From JAAYHV01 sp964400515 (lineage in GTDB: Bacteria > Bacillota > Clostridia > Peptostreptococcales > Anaerovoracaceae), in NCBI GenBank assembly GCA_964400515.1, contig CAYNTJ010000009.1, positions 45,398-109,397 of the forward strand: a stretch of DNA of 64,000 nucleotides, in the 5' to 3' direction. The position numbers and the translations under genes were made by a program. The notes below the pieces were generated by a model, which saw only the letters and a program-made list of their open reading frames with translations, had not been told where the DNA came from and did not search any database. Shown piece after piece: positions 25,087 to 35,152 of this stretch (within the stretch, counting starts at the first letter, position 1; each line of letters begins with the position of its first letter).

Positions 25087-27015
25087 CTAAATAAACCGTT
25101 CGCATTCCAGCGGCGTCAGCCTCCGGATCAGCTTACCGACGCGAACAGGATGCACGTTGTTGAGGGAGTACCCACCATCCGTTTTAGACTGGAGGGTTCC
25201 ACACAGATCGCCGTTTTCCACACCGTTCCGGCAGTCCAGCCCGGCGACGTCAGATTCGCACACTAGGTCGGTTGCATCCTTGTACTGTCTTGCGCTTTGG
25301 GTGCTGACCACCTCGTTTTGTGCATATTCGTCACTTCGCTGCTGGGAAAAGACACAATGCCGATCAGTGGCCGTTACGGTATAACTGATGTCAGGCTGTA
25401 CGCCGATGCCGTTCCCGCCGTTATGATCCTGCCGGTCGATAATATTACCGGCGATGCAGTAGGTTTCGTCAGGTGACAGATCGGCACATTCTTTATCTGG
25501 AAGAACAGCCGGCTGGGAAATTAGCGGCACGTTGTTTCCCCCCGTGCCATATCGGGCGGACATCGTTGGGGCTATCTCATGGGGACCAGTATAGCGCGAG
25601 TCAATGCCATGGTTCTCGAACAGTTCCGGCTGGTTACCCAATACAATAGGGGGATGTCCGTCCATCTGCGCCCGCAGCGTAGCGGTGATATTTTCAGTGA
25701 TATCCATGCGGTTGCCGCCCTGGTCGTTGAGACACAGCACGGAGGGCACCATGTTCGTGCCGCTCTCCGAAGCCTTAAGGGTCGGCGCACATTCCTCCTG
25801 ATAACCGATGCCTCCGGCTTTTGCACCCTGTCCGGCAGAAAAAGCAGCCGCAAACAGGAGTCCACCCGGATTTCTGCCACCGCCGCCGTCTGCGCCGGCC
25901 AAGGTCGGAGCAATACTTTCTTGCGTAAAAATTCGATCCTGTTGAGTGTCCCAGGGTGTTAAACAATTTGAGCGGTCCTGATTCGGTGTTTCGGCAATAA
26001 AGGTCTGTTGCTTCATGCCGGGCTGAGCTTGTATCGCACCAGCCACATCATTAAGTTCCCGCACTTCATCCCGCTGGTTACAGGCGAAGGCTACTGGCAG
26101 ACTATCTGGGCAGGACATGTTTTCTTTTTCTGTTGTTACATAACCATGTCCGCCGCCACCACCAGCGCCGCTGTAGAGGGAGGGCCAAACACCGCCGCTT
26201 TCATAAATACGGCGGCTCTGCACATCCCACGGTGTCAGACATTCTCTGCCATTATCTCTGTGATCGGACGGATTCCCGCCTGTATTTCCAGTGCCTTTTT
26301 CAGGACAGGCGGCAGCTCCTTGCCGCGTTTCTTCGCTCTCCGCAGAATCCCCAAACAGGCGGTCTTGCTCAAATAATATTTGGGGTGCGGTTCGGCCTGC
26401 AAAATCTGCGACAAGGTAGATACGTTTCCTCCGTTGCGGGGTGCGGGGCCAGTATTGAGCATCCAATACTCTCCAAGCAACGGAGAATTGATCTCCCAAT
26501 ATGGCCCCAGCAGATTGCCATACCCCTCCCGGAGGTCGAGGTATAGATACGGTACTGTCAGCAATTCTGCAGGTTTCTTCGAGTACCGCCCTGAAGTCCT
26601 CGGAGTCTGAGGAACTGAAGGCTCCGGGAACATTTTCCCAGCACATATACCGAGGTCGAACAGCGTCAGCTGTCCTTCCGTTTGCTTTGTCATACGCTCT
26701 CATCTCCTTGATGACACGAACCTGCTCCATGAACAGCCCGGAACGCTCGCCCTGAAGGCCGGCGCGTTTTCCAGCCACACTAAGGTCCTGACAGGGTGAG
26801 CCTCCGCAGACCACATCCACGGGAGTCAGTTCGCCACCTTTCAGTTGTGTGATGTCGCCAACATGGAGCATATCCGGAAACCGTAATTTCGTGACTTCAA
26901 TGGGAAACGGTTCGATTTCGCTGGCCCATACAGGGGTAAAGCCCTGCCGGACGCCTGCCAGCGGAAATCCACCGATCCCGTCGAACAGGCTTCCGAGGGT
27001 CAGCAGTGAAGTCAC
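25087..27015 (-). pseudogene. Cytosine-5 DNA methyltransferase, N-terminal part
   Basis: It opens with GTG overlapping the stop of the gene before it (GTGA) and gives 642 residues. Motif I is GSLFDGIGGFPLAG, motif IV with the catalytic Cys is CGGSPCQDLSVAG, motif VI is CWENVPGAF and motif VIII is QRRKRIYLVADFAG. A long region (about 260-620) has repeated APTL...GGG segments, as in phage-type multispecific enzymes. After LTPLECER the frame enters the trio element and stops (FI-stop). The last motifs lie at 19466-19633, so the enzyme is split and probably inactive. Confidence 0.9.
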
Positions 27016-27572
27016 AGCTGCAGCTTCATGCCGGGGGAGGGCGCTTCCTCCAGCTCGATCTCCCTTTCTTTCGGGAAGTAGGACACATTAGGTGTACGGA
27101 TGTCCCGCATCAACCGTTCGGCTTCCGTTGCAGCTTCTTCATAGGTATCAAAGGTTATCGGCTTGCCGTCATTCTTCAGCCAGGCTTCCGCCGCTCCGCA
27201 GATTGAGCCGGTGCTCCGTCTTGCCCAGATGCCGTACTGTTTCATAGCGATTCCTCCTTTTGTTTGTTCTGTCAATATGTTCCGTATTGGTATGCCGAGC
27301 TGCTCGGCCTCCGCGATCTCACAGCCCATTCCGTGGCTGATCCGCTCACCGCAAATCCACACCTCATCGCAGGAGGCCAGTACCCGCAAGCCCATCTGAA
27401 TGCCGGCCTCTCTTTCAGCGGGGACTGAGTCATTCAAGATTTGCGGGTACAGCATATGGACAGCTATGGGCGCACACCCTTGATCCGCGGCATAGCGGCA
27501 GGCGGCTCTGGCAAACAGAAGATTGTTTTCGATATCTCCCGCGAAGGGAGAACAGATATATACCAGCTTCAT
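27012..27572 (-). CDS. Deoxyribosyltransferase-like (DUF4406/DUF7768-type) protein
   Basis: 186 residues, starting in an ATGA overlap with the VirB6-like gene. Residues 1-105 look like the nucleoside 2-deoxyribosyltransferase-like fold (KLVYICSPFAGDIENNLLFA; DEVWICGERISHGMGCEI). Residues 110-175 form a second small domain (AAEAWLKNDGKPITFDTYEEA). It may act on nucleotides, but such domains on mobile elements are mostly untested. The C-terminus EEAPSPGMKLQL fits the shared tail. Confidence 0.75.
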   Translation of the reverse strand: MKLVYICSPFAGDIENNLLFARAACRYAADQGCAPIAVHMLYPQILNDSVPAEREAGIQMGLRVLASCDEVWICGERISHGMGCEIAEAEQLGIPIRNILTEQTKGGIAMKQYGIWARRSTGSICGAAEAWLKNDGKPITFDTYEEAATEAERLMRDIRTPNVSYFPKEREIELEEAPSPGMKLQL

Positions 27573-28474
27573 TTCGCAGCCACCGCCTTTACCACAGTGC
27601 GTGTCATATTAACGGCGGTCTGAGCGGTATATACCGCACTCATGAGGTTGGCCTTGGTACTGGTGTCCAGTCCGAAGGCTCCGGCGATACGGGGAATTTC
27701 CCCGGCTGCCAGCATCAAACCAAGCCCCAGCAGGACGTGGTCTTTGATTACCATCAGCCCTGCTATGAGGATTGTGGACTGGAGGAAAGCCGTCAGGCAC
27801 AGGCCGACGATCTGCTTGCACCAGCTGACAAAACCGTCCAGATAGCCTCTCGGAACACTAAACATATAAAGGCTGCCTACGGCTATTTGGATGAGCAGGA
27901 TACCGCCGCGCTTGAGGTTGGCGAAAAAAACCTTGATCACCGCATAGCCCATCATAATGAGAATGAACAGCATCATGATCGGGTTGATTGTGCTTCCGGC
28001 GCCTCCAAACACGCCGGCTGTCCCTGCGCTGTCCAGGCTTCCGGCCGAGGACAGCTGGCTGATGATGTTACCCGCGAGAGTATCCACGCCGGAGCCATAT
28101 CCGGTAATGCCGGCCGTGAAACTGCTCTGCAGGGAAACGGAGAGCTTATATAGCTCCACTGGCACCGTGGAAAACAGCCCCACAGCCAGAAAGCCCTTGA
28201 GAATGTTCAGCGCGGTATCCTTTATGCTTCCGCGGCCGGACTGGTATTCAATGCCGCATTCAAAGACGGATACCACCAACCCTGTGCCGTATAGCGCCCA
28301 AGCCAGATAGAAAAAGAACAGGACAATGGATTTCACCCAGGTCATTTCGAACAGATCAGCACCCATATTGCCCATAGCAGAAAAGAAATTACCGAGAAAA
28401 CCGATGATCTGACCGTAGACCCAATCCAGAATCTGTTTCAGCACGGTATCGGCTGCAAAGTCCCATATGAACAT
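27569..28474 (-). CDS. VirB6/TrbL-like T4SS membrane protein
   Basis: I prefer the ATG at 28474 (MFIWDFAADTVLKQI), eight bases after AAGGAGG; two earlier starts crowd the site. The 301-residue protein has about six membrane segments, a Gly/Ser-rich loop near 120-165 and a C-terminal helical tail. This layout fits the VirB6/TrbL channel subunit of Gram-positive T4SS (DUF6045-like). It sits at the inner-membrane core of the channel. Neighbours include the VirB2-like gene. Confidence 0.85.
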   Translation of the reverse strand: MFIWDFAADTVLKQILDWVYGQIIGFLGNFFSAMGNMGADLFEMTWVKSIVLFFFYLAWALYGTGLVVSVFECGIEYQSGRGSIKDTALNILKGFLAVGLFSTVPVELYKLSVSLQSSFTAGITGYGSGVDTLAGNIISQLSSAGSLDSAGTAGVFGGAGSTINPIMMLFILIMMGYAVIKVFFANLKRGGILLIQIAVGSLYMFSVPRGYLDGFVSWCKQIVGLCLTAFLQSTILIAGLMVIKDHVLLGLGLMLAAGEIPRIAGAFGLDTSTKANLMSAVYTAQTAVNMTRTVVKAVAAK

Positions 28475-28491
28475 GGGCATCACCTCCTTGA

Positions 28492-28527
28492 CAAAAAAAT
28501 AAGGAGCCTGTCATTTTACAAGCTCCC
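28492..28527 (-). terminator. Terminator-like hairpin before the VirB6-like gene
   Basis: Read leftward, GGGAGCTTGT ... ACAGGCTCC is followed by TTATTTTTTT and, within ten bases, the ribosome site AAGGAGG. Confidence 0.7.
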
Positions 28528-28540
28528 GAAAAAGGTTGTT

Positions 28541-28993
28541 TTAGATGCCTCGCATTGTCAGGCCGTTTTCGCTCTGTCCGGACTGCTCCATCTGCTGCGA
28601 AGGTTCCCTGAACACATCAAGGTAATTGTTGATGGCCTCGGATATCTGATCATAGTCCGATTTATTCGGCTTGTAGACATACCAATCAATTCCCTCCCCA
28701 TACTTCCATATGTACGGGGTTATACCATTTCTGAAGTTCGGGTTGCTGACCGTTTTCCTGCCAAACAGGTCGGAAAATCGTAGAGTTACAGCGTCTACCG
28801 GTCCGTCATTTCGGTTGATTACGGTTGCCTTGATCGCCTCGTAATGATCCGCTGTACCCGTCGTGACGAATTCAATTTTCACGCGGAGTTTGTCGGTGAG
28901 CTTCCCGAAGAAAGCCCTTCCGACAAACTTTTTATCAGAGATGGTTATGTCATTTCCGAACAGCCTGCGAAGCTCCTGTTCAAAGTAATTCAT
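28541..28993 (-). CDS. Uncharacterised ICE protein
   Basis: Start at 28993 (MNYFEQELRRLFGND), seven bases after AGGAGG; an ATG two codons earlier is too close to the site. 150 residues, soluble alpha/beta with FFGKLTDKLRVKIEFVTTG and WKYGEGIDWYVYKPNKSDYD. No family function recognised. It lies between the VirB2-like and VirB6-like genes, so it may assist channel assembly, yet it ends SENGLTMRGI like the shared tail. Confidence 0.7.
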   Translation of the reverse strand: MNYFEQELRRLFGNDITISDKKFVGRAFFGKLTDKLRVKIEFVTTGTADHYEAIKATVINRNDGPVDAVTLRFSDLFGRKTVSNPNFRNGITPYIWKYGEGIDWYVYKPNKSDYDQISEAINNYLDVFREPSQQMEQSGQSENGLTMRGI

Positions 28994-29004
28994 TTTCATA
29001 CCTC

Positions 29005-29343
29005 CTACATTCCGAGGATAGTCCAGATGTAAAGCGGAGCCGTTAACGTGAACACTAAACAGGCGAACAAGATCGCCGGCGCGGCCCATTCGAACTGACC
29101 ATGCTTGCGATAATCAAAATATGCGGTCCCAATTTTTGCAAAGAAAAACACGGCCAGGATCAGATCGATGGCGGGAAACACCACCTTGTTGACGACCGTT
29201 TTGATTTGACTGGATGCATCATTCCATGTGCTTTGTATTGCTCCTGCTACATCGCCGCTGCCTGCCGCATATGCGGTCGTTCCCATGAGACAGGTCAGCA
29301 GAAGAATAACGCAGAGAATCGTGAGGATATGTTTCAGTTTCAT
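29005..29343 (-). CDS. DUF3852/VirB2-like small membrane protein
   Basis: 112 residues from the ATG at 29343 behind AAAGGTGG. There is a signal-like segment (KHILTILCVILLLTCLMGTT, with cleavage likely after AYA), then two membrane segments (about 55-75 and 88-108). This is the VirB2/TrbC pattern for a small pilin-like channel subunit. It directly precedes VirB6-like genes on related elements. Confidence 0.8.
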   Translation of the reverse strand: MKLKHILTILCVILLLTCLMGTTAYAAGSGDVAGAIQSTWNDASSQIKTVVNKVVFPAIDLILAVFFFAKIGTAYFDYRKHGQFEWAAPAILFACLVFTLTAPLYIWTILGM

Positions 29344-29378
29344 AGAATACTTCCACCTTTCCATATAATTTTTACATG

Positions 29379-29416
29379 AAAAAGGACCGCAAAGACGTTA
29401 CTCTGCGATCCTTTTT
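29379..29416. terminator. Terminator hairpin after exported-protein gene
   Basis: AAAAAGGACCGCA (29379-29391) pairs with TGCGATCCTTTTT (29404-29416) with one mismatch. T-runs flank it on both strands. It lies just past the second exon of the exported-protein gene and before the VirB2-like gene. Confidence 0.8.
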
Positions 29417-29454
29417 CTTTTCTGAGGGTTAGGGTTTTACAGGGGCGAATAGCG

Positions 29455-32212
29455 ATAGGTAATCCTTTGATGTCATCGCCGGATTTTCCCCCGCTTCACA
29501 CCGTGCATGAGAGTTTCCCCTCACACGGCGTTCCATCGGGAATTTCTTCTGGTATGATAAAGCAGTTATCAACGATTGCAAGCTTCCGAAGCTGATTGAG
29601 CTTTTTAATTTGCGGTTTTGTTAGACTGAAATGTGAGAATAATTCAAGTACCGTTGTAGGATTGTTTGCATGTATAAGCTGGTGCATCCGTTCAGAAACA
29701 ATAATTAAGTTCGCATATTCATCTGTACCGCCACAGTGTTTTGGTACTATATGATGACAGTGAACCTCATCTCTGTCCAGAATCTGTTTGCTGACCGCAC
29801 ATTTTCCATGCTGTGCACAGTACAGGGAAAGGCGATTATCATTTAACTCCACCGTTTTATGGCAGATAGGGTTTCTCATCAGATAGTGCAGGATATTTTT
29901 ATCTATCCGTTCCAGTCCTTTGTGAATGACATCCCTGCCTTCCGGCGTGTATTTATTAACGATTCTCGCTTTCATACGGGGATATTTATGCGACACATAA
30001 CCGATTGGCACCAGCACTTTTGTATCATTTGTGCCGATAAACCGGAGTTGTGCACTTTTTCCGTATGCTTCCTGTATGTGCTTTGGTATGGTATATTGAA
30101 TTTTCCTGCTATCCAGCCATGTCTTTGTTTTCAGCCGTTCACGGAGTCTTGCTTTCAGGCTCTTGTAGATGGGAAAGGCAATTTCCCTAAAATCCTTCTG
30201 AACATGGGTAGCCATGTTGTAGTAGTTATGCACTCCGATAACGAATGAGTTATACATGGATACGGCGGTATATTGACCGTCTTTTCCGTCTGTGTGGAAC
30301 TCAATATCATGTATGAGTGCGCGCGCTTTTTGGACAATCTTTTTCTTTGATTTGTCAGTGATGTGGCTTTTAACGATGTATTTTGGCTCTCCGTTTGTTT
30401 TTGCGCCTCTGCGAATCAGCTTCATCTTAAAGCCCAAGAATTCGGAATATCCCTTTTTCAGATTGACGATTTGCGATTTATCCCGATTGATTTCAAGCCC
30501 CAGACGGTGCTTGAGCCAATCCTGAACAGCATGGAACACCTTTTTCGCATCGCCACGCTTTCTGCAAAATATGCGAAAATCATCGGCATAACGCACAATG
30601 TAGCATTCCTTCAGGTTGGTCAGATTTCTAAGCGAGCCATATCGACTGCTGTGAATCGGAGCACCGTTCGCACTAATTCCGGTGGAATATTGCCGTTTTG
30701 TAGGCATGTTTTCCCATTGGCTTGCTATCCACCAATCCAGTTCATTCAGCACGATATTTGAAAGAAGCGGGGAAATGACGCCGCCTTGAGGTGTTCCTTT
30801 TTCTGGAAATCCTATTCCGGCTACTTCTGCTTTCAGCATTGCGGATATGATTGAGAGCAGGGTTTTATCCCGTATTCCCATTGTCCACATTTGCTTGAGC
30901 AGTTTCCCATGACTGACGTTTTCAAAAAAATCCTTTGATGTCTATGTCAACCACAAAAGAAAGTCCGCTTAACTGCATCATTTTAACCGCCTGTGCTATG
31001 GCGTGTTCGGTGCTTCGGTTTGGGCGAAAGCCGTGACTGTTATCATGAAATTTGGCTTCGCATATTGGTTCCAGCACCTGCAACACGCATTGCTGTATCA
31101 GCCTGTCCATGATGGTTGGTATACCGAGCGGGCGCATTTTTGTCGGGTCATTTGGTTTCGGTATTTCTACCCTGCGCACCGGCTGGGGTTCGTACCAACT
31201 CAATTTTCGCTGGACAAGGTAAACCAGCCGTTCATCACTTAACTTGGATAGATTTTCGATTGTCCGGTTGTCTGTGCCTGCTGTCCTACTTCCTTTGTTT
31301 TTCCTGATATTGCGGTATGCCAGCTTGATATTTTCCTCCGCTGTTATCAGCGGCATAAGGTCTTTGAAAATGCGACCGTTTTTGCTGTCGGCATACAGCT
31401 TATCAAAGATTTCCTGAAGGCCGTAGTATTCAGCATGGCGTAATTTTGCCTTTTTCCTTTGCTTGCCTGTCGCTGTCATAGTCGGCTCACCTCGCTTTTA
31501 ATGGCGGGTCTGCCTTTCTTAGTCTTACTCGAACCTATGATATTGTCTGCTTTTACCTTACTGTTTTTCAGAATCATTCTCGACTTGTGGCTATCCCTCC
31601 GCCGTGTTTCCACGGTTTCATAGGTACTATGCCACTGCTCTCAGCCAGATTAAATCAGGTTATACGGTGACCGCTTTCCCTGATACCGCTTCCTTACGCT
31701 GCAATGCGCTCCACGTCCTGACCTTTCTACGTTCCGATATTCCTATCCAATTTCCAATACCCTTAGGTTTTCCTTTGAGCCTGTACGCTGGACGGCACCT
31801 GTAATGCCGTAAGGACTTTCATGGGCACTATTTTACTTATCCTCACGCACACCGCATGACACGGTTACAACCTTTCGATTGTATCGACTTTTAGACCCTT
31901 TCATTCGGAAATTCGTCAGCGGGCTAACTACCCGCATTCTCACCATAGGTATTGATAGACCTCCGGCATATAGACCGCACCATGTACCTCTACACAGCTT
32001 TCCACAGCTTGACCTGTTTGGGCGGTTCTCTGCCGACTTCAACGGGCTTTACACATCAAATCTATTGCACGACTGATGCATACCGTAGTATCAAGGGGGC
32101 GTTTCAGGGCGTTACCCCATCATTCCACCCATCGGAATATCAGTTCTACAAGAACTGTGTTTATTAAAACACGACCTTGCGCCTAACCTTTTCAGTTAGA
32201 AACGTATCGCAC
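29455..32212 (-). mobile_element. Group II intron
   Basis: The intron starts with GTGCGATACG at 32212 (the GUGYG rule) and ends near 29455 in CTAT. Joining the flanks restores an open frame with a short C-terminus in the exported-protein gene. Domain V lies at about 29500-29529 (GCCGTG ... CACGGT with a GAAA-containing stem). The reverse transcriptase frame sits in domain IV and runs into domain V. The roughly 730 bases from 31480 to 32212 hold the structured 5' RNA domains and no gene. Confidence 0.85.
29496..31479 (-). pseudogene. ltrA: Intron reverse transcriptase/maturase with HNH, frameshifted
   Basis: The N-terminal 185 codons (from MTATGKQRKKAK) cover RT blocks 0-3, including RRVEIPKPNDPTKMRPLGIP and HGFRPNRSTEHA, ending DIDIKGFF-stop. 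The remainder (ENVSHGKLLKQM onward, in another frame) has GTPQGGVISPLLSN, the YADD active site in IVRYADDFRIFC, a maturase region and an HNH nuclease (CHHIVPKHCGGTDEYANL). The break is one extra T in a run of seven at 30924-30930; six would keep the frame. The protein would both help splicing and drive retrohoming. Confidence 0.85.
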
Positions 32213-33907
32213 TATGCCAGTCCGACCACAGGTTGCCCTGTATGTTGACAGAGTCTGTGAGGTTCGCTGACAACATTCCGGCTGGCGTCCAGCAGTCAAT
32301 GAGCCATGTATACGCCGTGTAGCTTCCGTCCGGGAACCAGATGGGCGTAAAGTGTGTCCGGCGTTTATAGGTCGAGTATTTGTTGGACGCGAACTCAAAC
32401 TTGGCGTTGTATCCGGATTGCGTCTGCTCCAGCAGCCTCCAGTATGTTTTGTATTGAAATTCGGGGAAATAGGTCACGGCAGTCTGTGTATCTGTCACTG
32501 CCGAGGACTGGTTGGTACTGACATTTGCCGTGGTGGTCTGGTTGATGCCATAGCCGGATTTCATGGTTTTACCTGAAGCGGTGGGGTCTTTGGCATCGGG
32601 GACAATGCTCATTGCGGAGGAAAGACTTGCGCTATAGGAAATCCAGTCGAACTCCCACCAGCCTTCGTCTACCCAATATCCGGTATCTTCACCCGTAGAA
32701 ATCCATACCCAATTGGCATGCCACCAGGGACGCCAGATTCCCCACGATGCAGAGGTATTCTGTGCTTTGCTTGGTACGGACGGTGTGGTGTAGGAGTTGT
32801 TGCGATCATCCGCCACCGGATTTGGGGGTTCGTTGCCAGTGAGATCGACGATCTTTGCGGTGATGGTCCCCTGGCTTGGTGAACCACTGCCAGTCACCGA
32901 TACGAGGATGGTCATGGTCTGCGGAGTGGCCGGTGTTGTCCAGCGCACCCACACCAGCTGACTGTCTCCCTCTGGATAATACACGCCGCTTACCGTGTAG
33001 GTTTGACTGCCAATAGTAAATTTGACCGTGACAGGATGATCCGGATCGGCCTGTCCGCCCCGCACAGTCACCGAAGTGATAACCTCTGTGTTGACGCGGT
33101 ACTCATAGTCAACTGTACTGACCTCAGTGGGGTCCGCCTCGGCTCCATTGAACCGCACGATACCAAGGCCAAGGGAGGATATAATATCCGTATCTGACGT
33201 CGCCGTAGTCGTGGAGCCGCCCCATGCGGGATAACCGAGATCCGCTGTTTCAAGAAACATCGCCAGCGGGAGGTTTTTGTGACTGAGAGATACCATCTTA
33301 CTTCGCAAGCCGCCATCCAGTTTCTGATCAAAAAGCGCAGCTTCTGTGGCTGTCATAGCGTATTTGATTCCTCCGAAGGTCATATAAGCAATAGGTTCAA
33401 GTAGGAGTTTATACTGCCCGTTTGTAAGCACATCAAAGTCCATACCTGTTAAATTTGCAATGCTCCTTATGACCTGCTCGTCAGTAAAGTAGCTCTTAAT
33501 AGCGTCTATATTACCATTACCACTAGAGGTGCTGATGATTTTCGGAAGAGATTGTGAAGGTGTTGTATAGTAATACGCTCCTTGAACAGGAGAGAGATCT
33601 TCCGTTTGTGTATTGTAGCTTACTTACTTTACCAAAATGAATAATAGAATTTGCGGGGGTTTTATTTGTTAAATCAATTGGCGTGGTTACCACTGCATGG
33701 TCACTTGCACGAACAACGGTTACTCGTACACCTTCATCTCCTGTATTCCAATAGTCTGTGCTGGTACCGTTACCCATCCCTCCGCCGCCTCCATCAACAT
33801 TGCCTTCTCCAACAGCTAATGCAGGTGTCGGAGGAAATACAGCAAGCAATATAGCAAGTATCAGCAAAAAGCTGGCTATCCGTTTCATGTAGTCCTCCTT
33901 CTAACGC

Positions 33908-33937
33908 AAAAAACACAGCATTTCTGCTGTGTTTTTT
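33908..33937 (-). terminator. Terminator hairpin before the exported-protein gene
   Basis: AAAAAACACAGCA pairs exactly with TGCTGTGTTTTTT around a four-base loop. It lies about 20 bases upstream of the exported-protein start. Confidence 0.85.
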
Positions 33938-33953
33938 AGAGTTGTTATATTAT

Positions 33954-34499
33954 TCAGTTCATGTTTCCAATCTTATTTCCGTTTTCGTACATGTCATCGG
34001 CCGAGGTGCCAACGTTGTCCCCGCTATCATCTACCCAGCCAAATCCAGGCACCCAAACCTGACCTTTTGAATTCTTATCTCCAGCTTTCGGTGTTGTTGA
34101 CGAGGATGTACTGCTATCAGAATTGGTGACCTTCTGTCCGTCTGGCTTTTGAGAGGGATTCGTTTTTGCTTCCCCCGAAGGCTCGGCGGGTTTCGTCACT
34201 TCTGCCTGAATGCTCTGATCAGTTCCAGTGGGTTTACCAGTATCTGTCACCTGAGAAGCCGATTCTGTCGGGGTTATGGGCTTTACGTTGACTTCTGGCG
34301 TGGAAGTCGGGGTTCCCGCAGCTGCAGGAGTTGAGACAGAAGGAGTCAAAGTGTTTGTTGCCGTAGTTGAAGGCTGCACATCTGCTTCTTTGGGTGCCGC
34401 TGCTTTGAACTGCGAGGCTATCGCTATGACAAGGACGACACACACGACACCGAGTCCGGCAAGCGTGAGTCGCTTTTTTGCTTTTTCTGTCAGTTTCAT
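33954..34499 (-). CDS. DUF6550-type membrane-anchored protein
   Basis: 181 residues. A short basic N-terminus (KLTEKAKKRL) precedes one membrane segment (about 13-30). Then a long Ser/Thr/Pro-rich stretch (about 35-145) probably spans the wall, and a conserved tip reads VWVPGFGWVDD and MYENGNKIG. This matches small proteins found next to Tad-like loci on clostridial ICEs, which I take to be DUF6550. It lies just downstream of the TadE-like genes. Its role is unknown, perhaps in pilus or channel exposure. Confidence 0.7.
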   Translation of the reverse strand: MKLTEKAKKRLTLAGLGVVCVVLVIAIASQFKAAAPKEADVQPSTTATNTLTPSVSTPAAAGTPTSTPEVNVKPITPTESASQVTDTGKPTGTDQSIQAEVTKPAEPSGEAKTNPSQKPDGQKVTNSDSSTSSSTTPKAGDKNSKGQVWVPGFGWVDDSGDNVGTSADDMYENGNKIGNMN

Positions 34500-34600
34500 G
34501 GTATGTTACCTCCTTTTTCATGTTGGTTGCCAATTTCCTTTTTTCAGTATCACACATTACCACAGACTTTTCCGTAAGTCTATGGGCCATTTTTAAGTTC

Positions 34601-35152
34601 TTAAAATAGAGGCATATACTTTGCCTGAACCTTGAGATTGATGATCATCGGCGGCAGAAGGTTCCCGGAAAAGGATACCGGAACCTCCAGCCGTATCATT
34701 GTATCAGCCAGAAAGCCGTTCGTATTGTTAGGACTCGACGGGGCCAGCGGCATGTTTCGAAGGCTGACGGACAGTCCGGATAGCCTGAATTCCACATTGC
34801 TTCCGGTATATTTCACATGATAGCCGTTCTCCTGCGTAAGCCCCAGCACCTTGTCCAGCCGGCTGTTAATGTCGCCGTAATCGAGGCTTTCCTCGAACTT
34901 ATCCGCCGAAGGCTGGTATGCTCCGCTGTAGCCCTCCCGCACACCGTGGTACACGTTGTCATAGCTGTCGTTTACCGTTGAAATCACAGCGGATTGTACC
35001 GCATCCCGGACACCTTGGGCGATGATCATCAGCCGGATGCCTTCGGAAGCGGCACAAAGGAACAGCAGCAGGGCCAGGGTGACCGCAACGGTGAGGGGAA
35101 AGGCTGTCCCTTTCTTGCTTTTGAGTATAGCACATAATTTTCCAGTTGTCAC
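34601..35152 (-). CDS. TadE/pseudopilin-like membrane protein
   Basis: The start is a GTG at 35152 that overlaps the stop of the preceding gene (GTGA), with GAGGTG nine bases upstream. 183 residues: KSKKGTAFPLTVAVTLALLL is a prepilin-like N-terminal hydrophobic segment, followed by an extracellular domain. It resembles minor pilins of Tad systems. It is the last gene of the Tad row, coupled to the DUF4320-like gene. Confidence 0.75.
   Translation of the reverse strand: MTTGKLCAILKSKKGTAFPLTVAVTLALLLFLCAASEGIRLMIIAQGVRDAVQSAVISTVNDSYDNVYHGVREGYSGAYQPSADKFEESLDYGDINSRLDKVLGLTQENGYHVKYTGSNVEFRLSGLSVSLRNMPLAPSSPNNTNGFLADTMIRLEVPVSFSGNLLPPMIINLKVQAKYMPLF

Larger units (their letters stand above)
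19634..25101 (-). mobile_element. Recombinase-trio (Tn554/RIT-like) element 1
   Basis: The element carries three consecutive tyrosine recombinase genes with overlapping ends, a small DUF6262-like gene and a short extra gene. It splits the cytosine methyltransferase gene. CCGTTC is present at both edges (19628-19633 and 25096-25101) and once in the intact gene, so it is the likely exchange core. Inverted ACACGATAGAA boxes lie inside each end (19657-19667; complement at 25054-25064). Tn554-like elements transpose by site-specific recombination without classical target duplication. Confidence 0.85.
29429..33888 (-). pseudogene. Exported surface protein gene, frameshifted and intron-split
   Basis: A signal peptide opens the gene at 33888 (MKRIASFLLILAILL ... 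PALAV) behind AAGGAGG. After about 95 codons the frame is lost near 33597 within a TCTCTCTCC run. Shifting by one restores PVQGAYYYTTPSQ, which continues through MDFDVLTNGQYKLLL to GNLWSDWH at 32213. A group II intron interrupts there; the last exon (29454-29429) would add LFAPVKP and a stop. The protein has a mixed beta-rich part with a Trp-rich segment (WRPWWHANWVWIS). It sits among T4SS genes and may be a secreted channel or adhesion component. The frameshift probably disables it unless it is a sequencing error. Confidence 0.75.

Noticed and set aside
34632..34820. Plus-strand frame opposite the TadE-like gene
   Set aside because: Antisense shadow inside a coupled minus-strand operon.
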